Of a stretch of 64,000 bases of DNA, positions 52,173-63,560 are shown piece by piece; positions within the stretch are counted from its first letter, which is position 1, and each line of letters starts with the position of its first letter. The stretch is taken from the NCBI GenBank assembly GCA_037447655.1, contig JBBHKE010003327.1:39302-103301 (forward strand), read 5' to 3'. Below the pieces are notes generated by a model. It was not told where the DNA came from. It did no database searches and worked only from the letters and a program-made list of their open reading frames with translations. The translations under genes and the position numbers were made by a program. The stretch is from Zygnema cylindricum. Lineage: Eukaryota; Streptophyta; Zygnematophyceae; Zygnematales; Zygnemataceae.

Positions 52173-52601
52173 CTACCTGTAAGGAATGGAGGACATAAAA
52201 TCTGCCTCCCCTGACTCCAAAGAGTCATCAATCACAACCCCACCATCTAATTCTTTCGCTTTTATTTTCTGTCTGAACTCCATGGGAGTAGCACTTCCCT
52301 TTGCCTCTGACATGCCGAACCTTTCAAGCATGTTTCCAATGGCTTCTTTCTGTGTCAAATAAATTAGTCTTTGTTTTCTATCCCTTTCTACCTGAATTCC
52401 CATAATATACTTAGCCTCCCCTAAATCTTTCATTTCGAACCGGGAATTTAGAGCTGTTTTTATTTTGTTAATTTTATTAATGGATTTGCTTAGCAACAAC
52501 AAATCATCAACATAAACAGCAATATATATCACTCCATCTTCCCCTTCCATTACATAAACTAAATGATCTGAACTGATTCTAGTAAAGCCAAGATTTGTCA
52601 A
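52173..52601 (-). CDS. pol: Element C RT palm segment with intact YVDD
   Basis: 142 residues. IYIAVYVDDLLLLSKS is intact, followed by ALNSRFEMKDLGEAKYIMG and LTQKEAIGNMLERFG. It ends SSIPYR-stop: TAG at 52173-52175 occupies the same codon as TAG 31034 in E. Confidence 0.85.
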   Translation of the reverse strand: MTNLGFTRISSDHLVYVMEGEDGVIYIAVYVDDLLLLSKSINKINKIKTALNSRFEMKDLGEAKYIMGIQVERDRKQRLIYLTQKEAIGNMLERFGMSEAKGSATPMEFRQKIKAKELDGGVVIDDSLESGEADFMSSIPYR

Positions 52602-52625
52602 AAAATCATCCAGTTTTAGGTTCCA

Positions 52626-54344
52626 CTATCGTGGAGCCTGCTTCAGACCATAAAGGGACTTCAACAATTTACAAACCATATTTTCTTTCCCTTTTTCTAC
52701 ATATCCCTCTCGTTGCTTTATATATATAACTTCCTCCAAATCCCCATGAAAGAAAGTTGTTTTCACATCCATTTGATGCAATTCTATATTTTCTATTGCT
52801 GCTAAAGATAAGAGAATCCTAACAGTAGGAAAACGAACTACAGGTGAGAACGTCTCTTCATAATCAATGCCCTCTTTCTGGCTATACCCCTTAGCAACAA
52901 GCCTGGCCTTATATCTCTCAATGGTATTATCGGGATTCAACTTTAACTTGAATACCCACTTACAACCAATCGCTTTTCGATCCGGTGGAAGTTCCAGAAG
53001 CTCCCAAGTTTGAGCCTCCATAATTGACTTTATCTCGTCATTTGCCGCAGCAATCCACAGATCTTTTTCCGGAACAGAGAAAGCTTCTTGAATGGTAAGA
53101 GGCTCCCCTGTGATTGCAGAATAAGCATGATCCACTCGGTCACCTCTTAGCCGGCTGCTTTGTCTTCTTCCCCCCGGAAAATCTGAAGCGAGAATTGTTA
53201 GTCCCCGACGCAGTCTTGGAGGAGGAGGAGGAGGAGGAGGTGGTCCGGTAGTAGTTGCAATAGTAGGTGGATCAGGCAGCCCCAAAACATGTGGTAGTTC
53301 AGATGTAGATGAAGAAACCGTTGTTTGCTTGAAAGGAATCTGCTCAAGGATGACATATTCCTGCAATTTTTCTGCCTTTTCCGCCTCATTCATGCTAAAA
53401 ACATCAACAGATTGACTTTCTTCTTTGATTTGAATATTCTTAGCAATCTGAATTGTATTTTTCTGAGGATTATACACTCTATATCCTACGGACTCATCAT
53501 CATAGCCCAAAAATATCCCAGGTACAGATTTTGGACTTAATTTCCAATTTGGAATGTTATCCAACATAAAACACTTACTTCCAAATACTCTAAAGTGACT
53601 AACATTCGGCTTTCTTCCTGTCCACATTTCATAAGGTGTTTTATCCTTCACAAATCTAGTTTCTATTCTATTTTTAATGTAAGAAGCACACTGAAAAGCT
53701 TCCCCCCAAAATTTCGGATCTACATCTTTATCCATCATCATAGACATAGCACATTCAGTCAAGGTCTTATTGAGTCTTTCAGCCACACCATTCTGTTCCA
53801 GAGTGTAAGGAACAGTAAACTCATGAGAAATTCCATTTTCTTTCAAGTATTCAGCAAAGGCATTTGATACATACTCTCCACCGTTGTCAGATCGCAAAGC
53901 AAGGATCGATTTTCCGTGAAGTTTCTCCGCCCAGATCCGGAAATGCTTGAAATGTGTGAAGACCTCGCTCTTCTCCTTCATAAAGTACACTCGGCTGAAA
54001 CGTGAGTGGTCATCAGTGAATGTAACAAGGTATTTACTTCCACCAAGGGAAGGAACTTTGGCCGGTCCCCATACATCCGAGTGGATAAGGCCGAGAAGGT
54101 CCTTTGCTCGATAATCTGAAGTCTGTGGTAGGGGAAGCTTATGAAGCTTTCCTAGAGCACAACCATCACAAACATGGGATTCCTTTTCACCAAGCTTGAC
54201 ACCTTCTATCATATTAGTCTTCACCATCTTTTCAAGCCTCTCATTATGAACATGCCCAAGCCTTTTATGCCACAAAACATTTTCGGAAAGGACACTGGAG
54301 TACACAAAATCAACTTTATTAACCAGGTCCATCCGATACAACAT
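52626..54344 (-). CDS. pol: Element C integrase and RT N-terminal part, 572 aa
   Basis: The zinc domain has [14 protein letters not shown]...CDGCALGK, then [29 protein letters not shown] and [11 protein letters not shown], giving D, D and [18 protein letters not shown] and [12 protein letters not shown] follow. A linker holds nine consecutive Pro residues. RT starts at about 430 with [20 protein letters not shown] and [13 protein letters not shown], ending [12 protein letters not shown] before TAG 52626-52628 (usual Gln). Catalytic integrase residues are all present. Confidence 0.9.
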   Translation of the reverse strand: MLYRMDLVNKVDFVYSSVLSENVLWHKRLGHVHNERLEKMVKTNMIEGVKLGEKESHVCDGCALGKLHKLPLPQTSDYRAKDLLGLIHSDVWGPAKVPSLGGSKYLVTFTDDHSRFSRVYFMKEKSEVFTHFKHFRIWAEKLHGKSILALRSDNGGEYVSNAFAEYLKENGISHEFTVPYTLEQNGVAERLNKTLTECAMSMMMDKDVDPKFWGEAFQCASYIKNRIETRFVKDKTPYEMWTGRKPNVSHFRVFGSKCFMLDNIPNWKLSPKSVPGIFLGYDDESVGYRVYNPQKNTIQIAKNIQIKEESQSVDVFSMNEAEKAEKLQEYVILEQIPFKQTTVSSSTSELPHVLGLPDPPTIATTTGPPPPPPPPPRLRRGLTILASDFPGGRRQSSRLRGDRVDHAYSAITGEPLTIQEAFSVPEKDLWIAAANDEIKSIMEAQTWELLELPPDRKAIGCKWVFKLKLNPDNTIERYKARLVAKGYSQKEGIDYEETFSPVVRFPTVRILLSLAAIENIELHQMDVKTTFFHGDLEEVIYIKQREGYVEKGKENMVCKLLKSLYGLKQAPR

Positions 54345-54772
54345 GTTTGGGCCTCTAGTTCCACTAAGGCTACTCTCCCATCTTTGCTTACTATCTTTTT
54401 GCCTTTGCTCTGAAGAACATCAAAACCTTTTCTTTCTGCTACTGAGGTAGAAAACAAATTTTTCTTAAATTTAGGCACATATAACACATCATGCAAAGTT
54501 CTTTTTACAGCTTTGCCATCTATCTCACAATTCAGATCTATGCTACCTTTAGCATTAGCTTCCACCGTGGCACGACAAGCATAAAAGATTTGACGAGTAG
54601 GGATAGGTGTCATATCCTTGAAATACGATTTGTTCCAACACATATGGGAAGAACTTCCGGAGTCCATAATCCACCCGAGATCTTTCTCTCCCTCCATCAT
54701 CTTTGCCATAGCAAAGAACTCGGTGTCATCAGTTTTAGGAAAACTAACAACCTCTGATTTCTCCTTCTCCAT
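54221..54772 (-). CDS. pol: Element C protease region
   Basis: The frame contains [18 protein letters not shown] (D-S-G active site) and [19 protein letters not shown], the retropepsin-like copia protease. It overlaps the integrase frame out of phase, so a frameshift lies near 54345. TAG just above 54772 separates it from gag. Confidence 0.85.
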   Translation of the reverse strand: MEKEKSEVVSFPKTDDTEFFAMAKMMEGEKDLGWIMDSGSSSHMCWNKSYFKDMTPIPTRQIFYACRATVEANAKGSIDLNCEIDGKAVKRTLHDVLYVPKFKKNLFSTSVAERKGFDVLQSKGKKIVSKDGRVALVELEAQTCCIGWTWLIKLILCTPVSFPKMFCGIKGLGMFIMRGLKRW

Positions 54773-54910
54773 CTAGTACACCGACTCCTCTTCCTCCGCT
54801 GAAAAAGCTGCGGTTTTGCTCGGAGGTTTCGGTGTAAATGGAGCTCCTCTCACCTTCCATCCTTTGCGATAAGAACTTGTTTCACACGCTTTTATATACA
54901 AAGGAAAAAA

Positions 54911-55645
54911 CTAGTACAAATGACCATTATTATAGCAATAGACACACTGTTCATATTGCTGAAAGGACTGATTTCCTTGAAATCTATTATCTCTCTGAAA
55001 CTGAGCATTGAAAGCTATAGCTGGCTTTCCAAAATTAAATGCCACCTGATTCGCTTCTTCTTCTAGCACATACTCTATAGCTGTAGCTAGATTCCACTGT
55101 GTCTTATCCAATTTTTTTAGTTCATCATAGGCACCTTTATACTCACTAGGAAGCCCCCTCACTAAAATCATTGCTTGGTGATACTCAGGAAATGAACCAC
55201 CTGAACATGCATTTTCAGCAACTAAAAGTCTGAATTTATTGCAATATTCTGCCATGCTTCCGCCTGTATACTTATATTCCCAGATCTGTCCAGCAGTTAT
55301 AATCTCATGTTGTGCATTAGCCCTAAAATATGTCTTTTTCAAAGCATCCCAAATCTTTATTGCTTTAGAAGCGTGAATGTATGTCATATGCAGCTCCTTA
55401 GATATCATTAATTTTATCAAATGAAGATCCTGCTCATTCTTTTGATCATAGGTTACATCAGTTTCTACCATAGATCCATTAACAACATCAAAAAGCTTTA
55501 CTTGTACAAAATACGACCTTACAAGATCTGCCCAATACAGATATTCTCTCCCATCAAAAACCGGAATTCGTGAAGGCGGGCCCGTGACCTGTAGTTCTGA
55601 GACAACAGCCGGAACCGAAGACGATGAGGATGCCGGTGTAGTCAT
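54911..55645 (-). CDS. gag: Element C Gag, 244 aa, truncated at the zinc knuckle
   Basis: MTTPASSSSSVPAVVSELQ starts inside the 5' LTR; QVTGPPSRIPVFDGREYLYW spans the PBS. YKYTGGSMAEYCNKFRLLV and LVRGLPSEYKGAYDEL are typical copia gag. The knuckle begins CVYCYNNGH and is cut by TAG 54911-54913 before the last Cys. Confidence 0.9.
   Translation of the reverse strand: MTTPASSSSSVPAVVSELQVTGPPSRIPVFDGREYLYWADLVRSYFVQVKLFDVVNGSMVETDVTYDQKNEQDLHLIKLMISKELHMTYIHASKAIKIWDALKKTYFRANAQHEIITAGQIWEYKYTGGSMAEYCNKFRLLVAENACSGGSFPEYHQAMILVRGLPSEYKGAYDELKKLDKTQWNLATAIEYVLEEEANQVAFNFGKPAIAFNAQFQRDNRFQGNQSFQQYEQCVYCYNNGHLY
55577..55589 (-). other. Element C primer-binding site, degenerate
   Basis: Minus strand GGTCACGGGCCCG directly follows LTR end ACTACA. 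Against GGTTATGGGCCCA it has changes at three positions, one of which could be a G-U pair. Confidence 0.65.
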
Positions 55646-56429
55646 CTCGGAACCAAACCAAGCAAGAAACTTTCACAAAAACCGGTCTGAAAAACAGCAA
55701 CTTCAACAGTTGATAAAACCCAAACCAGAGACACAATAGCTCTGAAAATCTACCACAGTGTAGATAATATCAAGATGAACATACACACAAAATTATAGGT
55801 AATTTTTCTAACAAATCTGTGAGATATCCACAGATGAAAATGCCAAAAACAGGCTGTACAGTTTTTGACTACAAAATGTTCATACCTTCAAAGTTATCTA
55901 AGTCCTACTAATATACACCGAAGCCTATGCTGCTGAACGTACGGAGGCATACCAGCCGTACAATAAATACCTCCGGCTTGAACTGAACAAGGTACGTCAT
56001 ACAAAAAGATTCCTTTACTAATCAACTAACCACACAAAGACAAAAATCTACTTAACTAGATATTTACAAAAGAGTAGGATTCTATATGCCACGTCATTTG
56101 TCGTGTATGTGGCTCACACGGACCAGTATTTGTCGGCGGTCTCCCTCAGCCGCGTACATATCACATTCGGCACCGTAGACAAATCTCCATGTGCCATTTT
56201 GTCCTCAAGTGTATATATGCACAAACAATCGGATATTCTGGAGTGTCCTCTTTCTTGTAGTGACTTGTGTCCCGGGAGTGTATACAAAGGTGTACTCCCT
56301 ACCGATCTAGTGGAACATCAATTTTGGTGTGTAATGAAACGAACTTACAACCAAACATATGCTAATTCGTGAAACTCTCTCTCCCTCACACTCGAGGCAT
56401 AGAGAGGACTAAAGCTTTCCAAAACAACA
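55590..56429 (-). repeat. Element C 5' LTR
   Basis: 840 bp partner of 50665-51504, with the same 23-bp near-palindrome at 55939-55961. Confidence 0.93.
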
Positions 56430-57174
56430 AATTATACCACTCCTATCCAACTAAAGAAGGGAAGTGAGGGGAGTAAGGAAGAGGGAGATATAATCTTAGA
56501 GGATGAGGTAAGACCGGAAGAGAAAATATTTATGCAGACCATCTTGTACAGACAAGTAGTGGGCAGCCTAATATATTTCATGATTTGTACTTGTTCGAAC
56601 ATAGCCGCAGTTCTAGGAGTACTAAGTAGGAGTCTAAATGCTCTCACTAAGAAAGATTAGGAGGCAGCTAAGAGAGTCTTTAGATATCTCATAGGTACTA
56701 GAGATCTATGGTTGCATTTGGGTTGGAACAATACTGACATCACCACTTTGAGTGATGCCAGCTATGGGGATGCTCCTATGAGGAGATGCACGTCAGGGAG
56801 TGTATTATATGTGGGTGATGGATGGAGGCTGAATACATGGCCTCTTGCTCTGCTGTAAAAGAATTAATGTGGGTCAATTCATTGCTTGGTGAACTTCGTC
56901 AACTTAAGATTGGTGTTAAAAAAAGTATTTTGCGATAATCACGTAGCTATTACCATTTCTGCCAATCGTAAACACCATTTTAAAGCAAAATATACGGACA
57001 TTAGACTTAGCTTCGTTAGGGAAAAGGTAGAAGACAAAATAATCAGTTTAGAATATAGACCAGATAGTGAAATGGTAGCAGATATGATGACCAAACCTGT
57101 GCCTTCCCCCAAACTATTTTTTTGTAAGGAGAAGTGTGGTTTGAAATTAAAAGGTGACTAAAAAATAAGGGGAG
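56430..57174 (+). pseudogene. pol: Element B RT end, RNase H and PPT
   Basis: This continues B after C. It includes the VVGSLIYFM region, SDASYGDAPMRRCTS (about 56750), EYMAS (about 56835), VFCDNHVAITIS and MVADMMTKPVPSPKLFF. Small frame breaks are present. PPT AAAATAAGGGGAG ends at 57174. Confidence 0.85.
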
Positions 57175-58220
57175 TGTAGAAATTAATGGTTATTTTTAGT
57201 ATTTTCTAGGTCTAAATTAATTATAGAAAAGAAGCTGAGGCAATCTCCCTCTAACTCCTCTCTTCAGCTCCCACACTTGTCGCAGTCACTGAAGGTTGAA
57301 GAGGGAGATAGAGCCATGGCTGCGTGTGCTATCCAGAAAGACATTGGCACGTGTTTTAGTAGATTCACTAAAGAGGTACCTGACAGACCCAAGATTTGAC
57401 CCTGGTACTTACCGTCTTCCTATCTAGGCAGTAACGTTTAGCTTTATCTTATAAGTTTAGGATTGGTGTTGAGACATATAGGGTTTGACAGATATATATA
57501 TAAACTTTTACGCGTAAAAAAATTCATTTAACTGAAACTGTAGACATCGCCCATGGAAACAGTTTTGAAAAGTACGGATTACGGTACGAACACGAAACGC
57601 ATACCACGCATTTTGTTTCGACAGCGAAACAAATATCGCGCAATGATTTATGACAACTACTTTTAAAATCCTGTTTTGATCGGACAGCCGCAAAGGATGC
57701 CAAGATCGTGGAATAGGATTTTGGCGGTTTTCGGTCACCGCCACATCGATTGACACGTGGCCCGACAACATTGGATTACAACATCTCTGGGAATTACAGG
57801 AACAAGTCCAGATATGACATGTGTTGACTTGTTGGCCATGTCATACAATGGTCGTAGAGAAAGTACTCCGGAACGTGTACCTTTTTGTAGTATTTTGATT
57901 CGTGTCGTACTTCAATTGATTGAGTTTTAGAGAGAGATAGGACTTAAAAAAAATTGGTAGACAGGACCCTTTCTCCTAGAGAACTTCTGTACAAAAGGTC
58001 AACTTTGACCCTCTATAACTTACTGCTCAGAGGAGCAAATTCAGAGATTCTTTTTGCTATTGACTCAAGGGAGTCTTCCTTTCACAGGGATGAAGGTGGT
58101 CACGGTTTTTGTTTGCCAAGGGGGCAGTTATTCTTGTTGAAACACAAAGGGGTCAGGGTTATCCTAGAGGCTTTGTGTGAGCTGCCTATTCTGAGGACCT
58201 ATGGAAGTCTTAGAATTGCA
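57175..58220 (+). repeat. Element B 3' LTR
   Basis: 1046 bp, visibly more diverged from its partner (46039-47110) than the D or C LTR pairs are from theirs. Ends AGAATTGCA, then CAAAG. Confidence 0.9.
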
Positions 58221-58275
58221 CAAAGAGTCTACACTAAATGCACACCTAATGTGGTCTAATCATATCATATTTACA
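58221..58275 (-). repeat. Element H 5' LTR, part 2
   Basis: Read on the minus strand it begins TGTAAATATGATATGATTAGACC and continues, after removal of B, into 46033-45678. Compare element I: TGTAGACATCATTTCATTGGACC. Confidence 0.7.
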
Positions 58276-58344
58276 TATTGAGAGTCCATTGGGAATTGCC
58301 TTACACCTGTACACAATTCCGTACACAAAGCATTCATTAAACAT

Positions 58345-58700
58345 GTAGTCGTTCGGTTCAAATCTGTACGTTCCAATTTATTGCGTCATGTCACGCTATA
58401 CATATGTAAATTGATAATCTCGTTAGAATCGATGGATTGCCGAAGATCGTCTAAAACTAGCAAAAATGAATGATTGTGTGGTGTAATCAAATGTTGATGT
58501 TTTGTCGTTTTCCACCACAATGTGCCGCTCCTTGATTTTGACACAATCATTACACAAAATAAAGGTTGCGGAATCGTTGTCAGATTTCGTACACTTCCAT
58601 TGGTCGCGTCGCGTCTCGTCATTAATATGCGAATCAGTGTAATCCGTCGGTACAAATGAATCGCCAAAGATCGCACAGAACCAACATAATTAACACTTAT
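58345..58700 (+). repeat. Dispersed repeat R1, copy 2, with internal duplication
   Basis: 58490-58690 matches 16739-16930 on the opposite strand. Within it, about 58350-58450 and 58590-58690 are related to each other (GTCATGTCACG / ...AATCGCCAAAGATCG). No coding frame. Confidence 0.6.
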
Positions 58701-58873
58701 TCGGTCGCAACTTTTTTTTACCAAAAATGAAAAAATAGATTTAACAACATTATTTATGGACGTGGACTACAATCCGCCATGTCTCCTTGCACTAAATCAG
58801 TATTGTTAACTATAATTTCGCATTAACACTAATAAATCTATTACGCTTATAACGATGAGCGGTGTAGTTTTTT

Positions 58874-59036
58874 GTGACCTTGTCGATGATAATTGTTTTG
58901 TGACATTTTGACGTTATGCTCAACTTCAACGTCATTAATTCAATAACTTTGTGACATTGTCGATGATTATTGTTTTGTGACATTATGACGTCATGCTCAC
59001 TTGTGACAACTTCGACGTCATTGATTGAATAACTTT
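58874..59036 (+). repeat. Two tandem copies of a 77-bp unit
   Basis: TTGTCGATGATAATTGTTTTGTGACAT recurs 77 bp later with minor changes. The unit holds TGACGT/ACGTCA sites, with a full TGACGTCA in the second copy. It directly follows a GCGGTG|TA MITE-type end at 58864. Confidence 0.8.
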
Positions 59037-59337
59037 GAATTTCGTTTTTTCTATTCTTCTCCCTCGACTCGCCATCAAAATATGTGCAAAGGTATTGTGG
59101 TCAACAGAATTATTTTTCAAAACTCTTTCATTTCATCTATATTGTTGTGTTCTAAAAGGTTCTAAAAAGTGTGAAATGAAACTGATAGGGGGAGAGGTTG
59201 AGGGAAAAGCGACGACTGCATAAACTTCTACAAAGAACCAATGAATGAAAGTGGGGTTCGGAGACCCTTCGCAGTTTTTTCCCGTACATGCGCTTGACGG
59301 GCAATGAAAAAAATAGGTAGTATAATACAATACTGTA
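59037..59337. other. Spacer, nothing recognised
   Basis: Short frames on both strands without motifs; bounded on the right by the palindromic MITE. Confidence 0.4.
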
Positions 59338-60571
59338 CACCGCGAATCGTAATTAGAGTAAATTACTCTAATTCGGTCGCTCGAAATTTCGACTCTATTA
59401 CATCAAATAGAGTAAACGATTCTAATTTTTTCATTATTCTAATTTAGGTAAGTTTAATTAGCGTAACAAAATTGTAATATAGGTTCGTTACAAATAGTGT
59501 GGAGTACGGACAACATTCAACCGTGCAAAATTGTACTTTTTAAAGTAAAAAGGTACAAATAATGATTTAATACAATCGGGCTCGCACGTGAAATCGCACT
59601 AAACGAAAAATCAATCACATCGAAAAAAAGCTGTTCGCATAACTCTCGTCCGTCGACAGCATCGTCGTCAGTGTGAACATTAACTGACATTCAGCGCGAC
59701 AAATAATACTAGCGTCATAATGACGTCAAAACTATACGGACTGACAGGTTTTGTACGTCTACGTAATTTAGTGTTTATAATTTCAGCGCGGATATTTATT
59801 GCCGACATAACCCAATATAGAGTACTTAAATAAATTAGAGTAAACTTCCTCTGTGAAAAAGTTCTATCACATAAATTAGAGTTCATTACTCAAATTGTTT
59901 TTTTTTGTTTTTTTACTCTAATTTTTTCATTACTCTAATTACGATTCGCGGTGTAATTTATGTGATAGAACTTTTTCACAGAGGAAGTTTACTCTAATTT
60001 ATTTAAGTACTCTATATTGGGTTATGTCGGCAATAAATATCCGCGCTGAAATTATAAACACTAAATTACGTAGACGCACAAAACCTGTCAGTCCGTATAG
60101 TTTTGACGTCATTATGACGCTAGTATTATTTGTCGCGCTGAATGTCAGTTAATGTTCACACTAACGACGATGCTGTCGACGGACGAGAGTTATGCGAACG
60201 GCTTTTTTTCGATGTGATTGATTTTTCGTTTAGTGCGATTTCACGTGCGAGCCCGATTGTATTAAATCATTATTTGTACCCTTTTACTTTAAAAAGTACA
60301 ATTTTGCACGGTCGAACGTCGTCCGTACTCCACACTATTTAAAACGAACCTATATTACAATTTTGTTACGCTAATTTAAGTTACCTAAATTAGAATAATG
60401 AAAAAATTAGAATCGTTTACTCTATTTGATGTAATAGAGTCGAAATTTCGAGCGACCGAATTAGAATAATTAATTCTAATTACGATTCGCGGTGTAGAGT
60501 TCATTACTCTAATTGTTTTTTTTTGTTTTTTTACTCTAATTTTTTCATTACTCTAATCACGATTCGCGGTG
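59338..60571. mobile_element. Palindromic MITE dimer (long inverted repeat)
   Basis: A 540-bp arm (59338-59877) is repeated in reverse complement at 59954-60494 with few differences. A segment of about 76 bp (59878-59953) separates the arms and recurs in the same orientation after the second arm (60495-60571). Ends are TA|CACCGCGAATCG and CGATTCGCGGTG|TA. The unit 59338-59953 alone also has perfect terminal repeats (TACACCGCGAATCGTAATTA). RNA from either strand would fold into a hairpin of over 500 bp. No coding frame. Confidence 0.9.
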
Positions 60572-60893
60572 TACTCTCCCTCCTACTAAAATTTCTCCAC
60601 TCGTGTGGCGCGTGCGTGGCCCATTTTTCCATTCGTTGTTCGAGTGATTAGTCACCTAAAATCACCCCTCGAGGTGATTTCGATAAAAAAAACCGATGAT
60701 CTGGATTCGCGTGCCCGAGAGTCGAAAAAACGAAAAAGACAAAATGAGAACATAAGACGACAAACATGGGAGTACATTCGAAGTATCAAGATAACGCTCA
60801 TTGTATTGTGGTAATTGCAATTTTTCCGTACGGCAAAAGATTTTTTCGTTGAGGACTTAATTTTGGAGGAAATCAAGAAAACGAGGGAAAAAA

Positions 60894-61786
60894 TAGTGTT
60901 GTGTATCGGTAAAAAACTTATCGCGATAACACCGATACCGATAGTTATCGGTTATCGAAAGGTAAGAGATTCCGATATATCGGTCTGGGACAAACAAATT
61001 CCATATCGGCGATAACTTCAAAAATATATAGTATGCATACAATAGTACTTTATAACATACTGTATTATTTTATTGATTTTATATAGCGTGGTATGCCACG
61101 TATAAAAACCTGTTCCGTTACCGCTTAACTGCAATTTATTACGGATAGCGCAGCATATAAACGTTGGCCGGTTAATTGAACAAAACTTTTACGGCGACGT
61201 ACGTAATTTTACTAAAAAACTGGTGAACATGGAACTGGAAAAGGACGGCGGACACAAAAGTACAACGGAAGCAAAATAACATTATACGCGCCGCCGGAAT
61301 CGAACGGACGACTTGGAGTGAGAAAACACGAGCGGACGGGTCAGCGTGAGCGCCGGCATCCCGGAATGGCTCTTTTGGCAGCTTATGCCAAAAAAGTCGG
61401 CAGATTCACACGTGGCATGTCCCAGTGGATCTCAGGAATAAAAGGACAAAGCCATGGCGTCGGATGTGAAAGGTACATCGTTTTTACTGGATCCGTATCA
61501 AAACCGTACAGATCTCATGGCGGCTACTGTACTTTCTGTGTTTGTACACGTCCGGGGAATAAGACGTACAGTTGGGTGTACATGCCGTACAATTATCTGT
61601 ACGGCCCGTACAGTTATCGCCGATAGTTATCGTTATCGGCATTATCGCCGATAAGTACCCGATATTATCGGCTACTTATCGGCGATAAGACCGATGTCGA
61701 TATATCGTACCAATAAATCGATTATCGGAAACCCGAAAAAAGGCCCATATCGGTTATCGGCAAATCCTTACCGATACACAACACTA
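60894..61786. mobile_element. hAT-like non-autonomous element with captured LTR-like DNA
   Basis: The perfect 19-bp TIRs TAGTGTTGTGTATCGGTAA and TTACCGATACACAACACTA flank 893 bp. Flanks share GAAAAAA (60887-60893 and 61787-61793). Subterminal regions are full of ATCGGCGATAA/CCGATA repeats. The middle (about 61130-61620) is colinear with part of the D LTR (CCCGGAATGG..C.TTTTGGCA, ACGTGGCATG, GTACAGA). No transposase frame. Confidence 0.8.
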
Positions 61787-63290
61787 GAAAAAACCCAATA
61801 CTTTAACACATGGCACATACAGTAACACTAAAATCTGGCAGGCTGTCACACCCTAGATCACGATTGACCATATCTAGTCTAAAAGTCAACGATAGATCCA
61901 AAGCAGTTTGGGGTCCAAAAACGAGCCTCTCAATTCAATGTATTACCCTCAAACCGCGAACCTTCGATTTTATCTGCCGACGCGGCCCCTTCAAATATTC
62001 TCCCCGAGCCGTGGCCCTTTGACTCGACACCTGCCGAAGCGCTACCCGGCCCGGTGCCAGGTCGGGCGTGTCCGTACAGATTTGTTTTCGGCGCATTCGG
62101 GCGTGGACAATTGGACGCCTGATGTGTAACGGCAACCTGCTGCCGAGTCAATGCTACAGTACTCATCCACTACGTGACAACATATTGTCCTCGTCGTTGT
62201 GCCTTTTCTTAGGATCTCTTTTTTGTTGAGGTACAATTTTGGTTGTGTAACTAGTGAAAATGTACTTTTCAATGTTGTACCGTACTGCGCATGTCATTTT
62301 CAGTGCGGTTGTGGCTCCCTGTCTGTTCAACGTTGATTCATGTATTTTGTTTTGTTTGTGTACGAACGCCCTTGTTATTATCGGGGCACAATTTGTAATC
62401 ACTGTTTTTTGTCCTGTAGCTTGCCGACCCATTATATCGTCGACTCCGTCCGTCGCACTTTTTTCACTAATTATTATAGTTGTTCACACCGTTTAGTGCG
62501 AACGATAAATCACGACGAACTATAAGTGACGAACGCATTGAACGTTTTGAAAAAATCGTAAAAATCGATACTGAATTTTCGTCGGTACTATTCCGTACAT
62601 GTAAACAAAAAAAGAATTTTACAATGTAACGCAGTTTGTACATTTTTCTTACATTTCCGTATCTTTTCGTTATAGTTCGTACATTTTTTGTACAATTCCG
62701 TACATTTCCGTAAAATTCGTGTTCAGTTTCCGAATATAGAGTACTACGAAGTGCAACGTATCTTTTCGTCAAATTCCATACATTTACCGTACAAAACTGT
62801 ACAGCTATCATAAAATACCGTACATTTCTAGTAAATTAGCAGTTCAGTTTACCGGACAGAAAGTACATCGATTTTTTACTATTTTTTCAACAGTCACAAA
62901 TTATACGTTTCATTCGGGAAAAAGTAAAAAATCACACGATTTGAACAACAGCGCTAATTATAAATTCTTGGTATGGCGTTGTGCACATTTACCATAACAA
63001 TTGTCAATTTGTGATTCTTTCGTCATAGATTCCATAAACGTAATGTTACTTTTAGGTGATTGATCACCGCATGCATTATTTTGGTTGCGCGCAACCATAT
63101 GCCAGCTTGTCAAAGATCGAACATTCTAGGTACGCATGGGTACAAGTTTGAATAACGTTGATTTTAGATTTGAAGGTCATATACGTTTGGACACCTTTAC
63201 ATAGACGTCGAACTCGCGAAACACACACGAAACGAACCTGCAAATAATTACCATTCAACATCGTGAAAACCGGAGCCTGCCATTTCGGGT
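61787..63290. other. Intergenic DNA without recognised genes
   Basis: A GC-richer stretch (61980-62150) gives overlapping frames on both strands but no domain. 62570-62880 is littered with CCGTACATTT-like motifs. Nothing else could be supported. Confidence 0.4.
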
Positions 63291-63299
63291 AACCAAGAT

Positions 63300-63560
63300 G
63301 AAACTTGGGACCACGGTGGTATAATTCAGCAGAGGAAACTCAAGTCCAGACTCAGATTCGTCACGAAGTGCAGAGAATTAGACAAAATAGGAGAGAGAGA
63401 GAGATTAATAAGCATTCACATGTAAAACAAGATAGAAAAGGCTTTTAGGCTTTTATCCATTATAAAAGAGGAGTAAAACAAAAGATGTAAATCTGGACAA
63501 TTTGTCCCTATCAATAAAGCATTATCGCTTTCCTTGCCTTTGTGTATGATAATTCTATGT
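63300..63560 (+). repeat. LTR-like fragment
   Basis: A TATA-like TTATAAAAGA (63461) is followed by GGACAATTTGTCC, AATAAAGCATTATCGCTTTCC and a T-rich end. That order matches the R region of the element I LTR (GTCCTAAAAGGAC, then TTAAAGCTACCGCTTTCC). Ends were not defined; a solo LTR is possible. Confidence 0.45.

Larger units (their letters stand above)
50665..56429 (-). mobile_element. Copia element C, near-complete with stops
   Basis: Both LTRs are 840 bp (50665-51504 and 55590-56429) and nearly identical, TGT(T/A)GTTCTGAG...AAAACAACA. A perfect AATTA duplication is present (50660-50664 and 56430-56434). All copia domains are present on the minus strand, broken by several TAG codons and a frameshift. 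Family is close to E. It inserted into element B. Confidence 0.94.
46039..58220 (+). mobile_element. Copia element B, defective, split by C
   Basis: LTRs 46039-47110 and 57175-58220 (TGTAGAAATTAATGG...). A perfect CAAAG duplication is present (46034-46038 and 58221-58225). It is the sister copy of A with the same order of remnants. It sits in the LTR of H and is itself interrupted by C between 50664 and 56430. Confidence 0.93.

Noticed and set aside
20965-57174. Altered genetic code or systematic readthrough explaining the shared stops
   Set aside because: TAA, TAG and TGA are all involved, at codons for different amino acids, and the host monooxygenase and D pol frame end on normal stops.
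59338-60571. CRISPR array or satellite
   Set aside because: The repeats are two long inverted arms with TIRs, not spaced short direct repeats.
61908-62166. GC-rich overlapping frames as a gene
   Set aside because: Frames overlap on both strands with no recognised motif or splice pattern; composition alone explains them.
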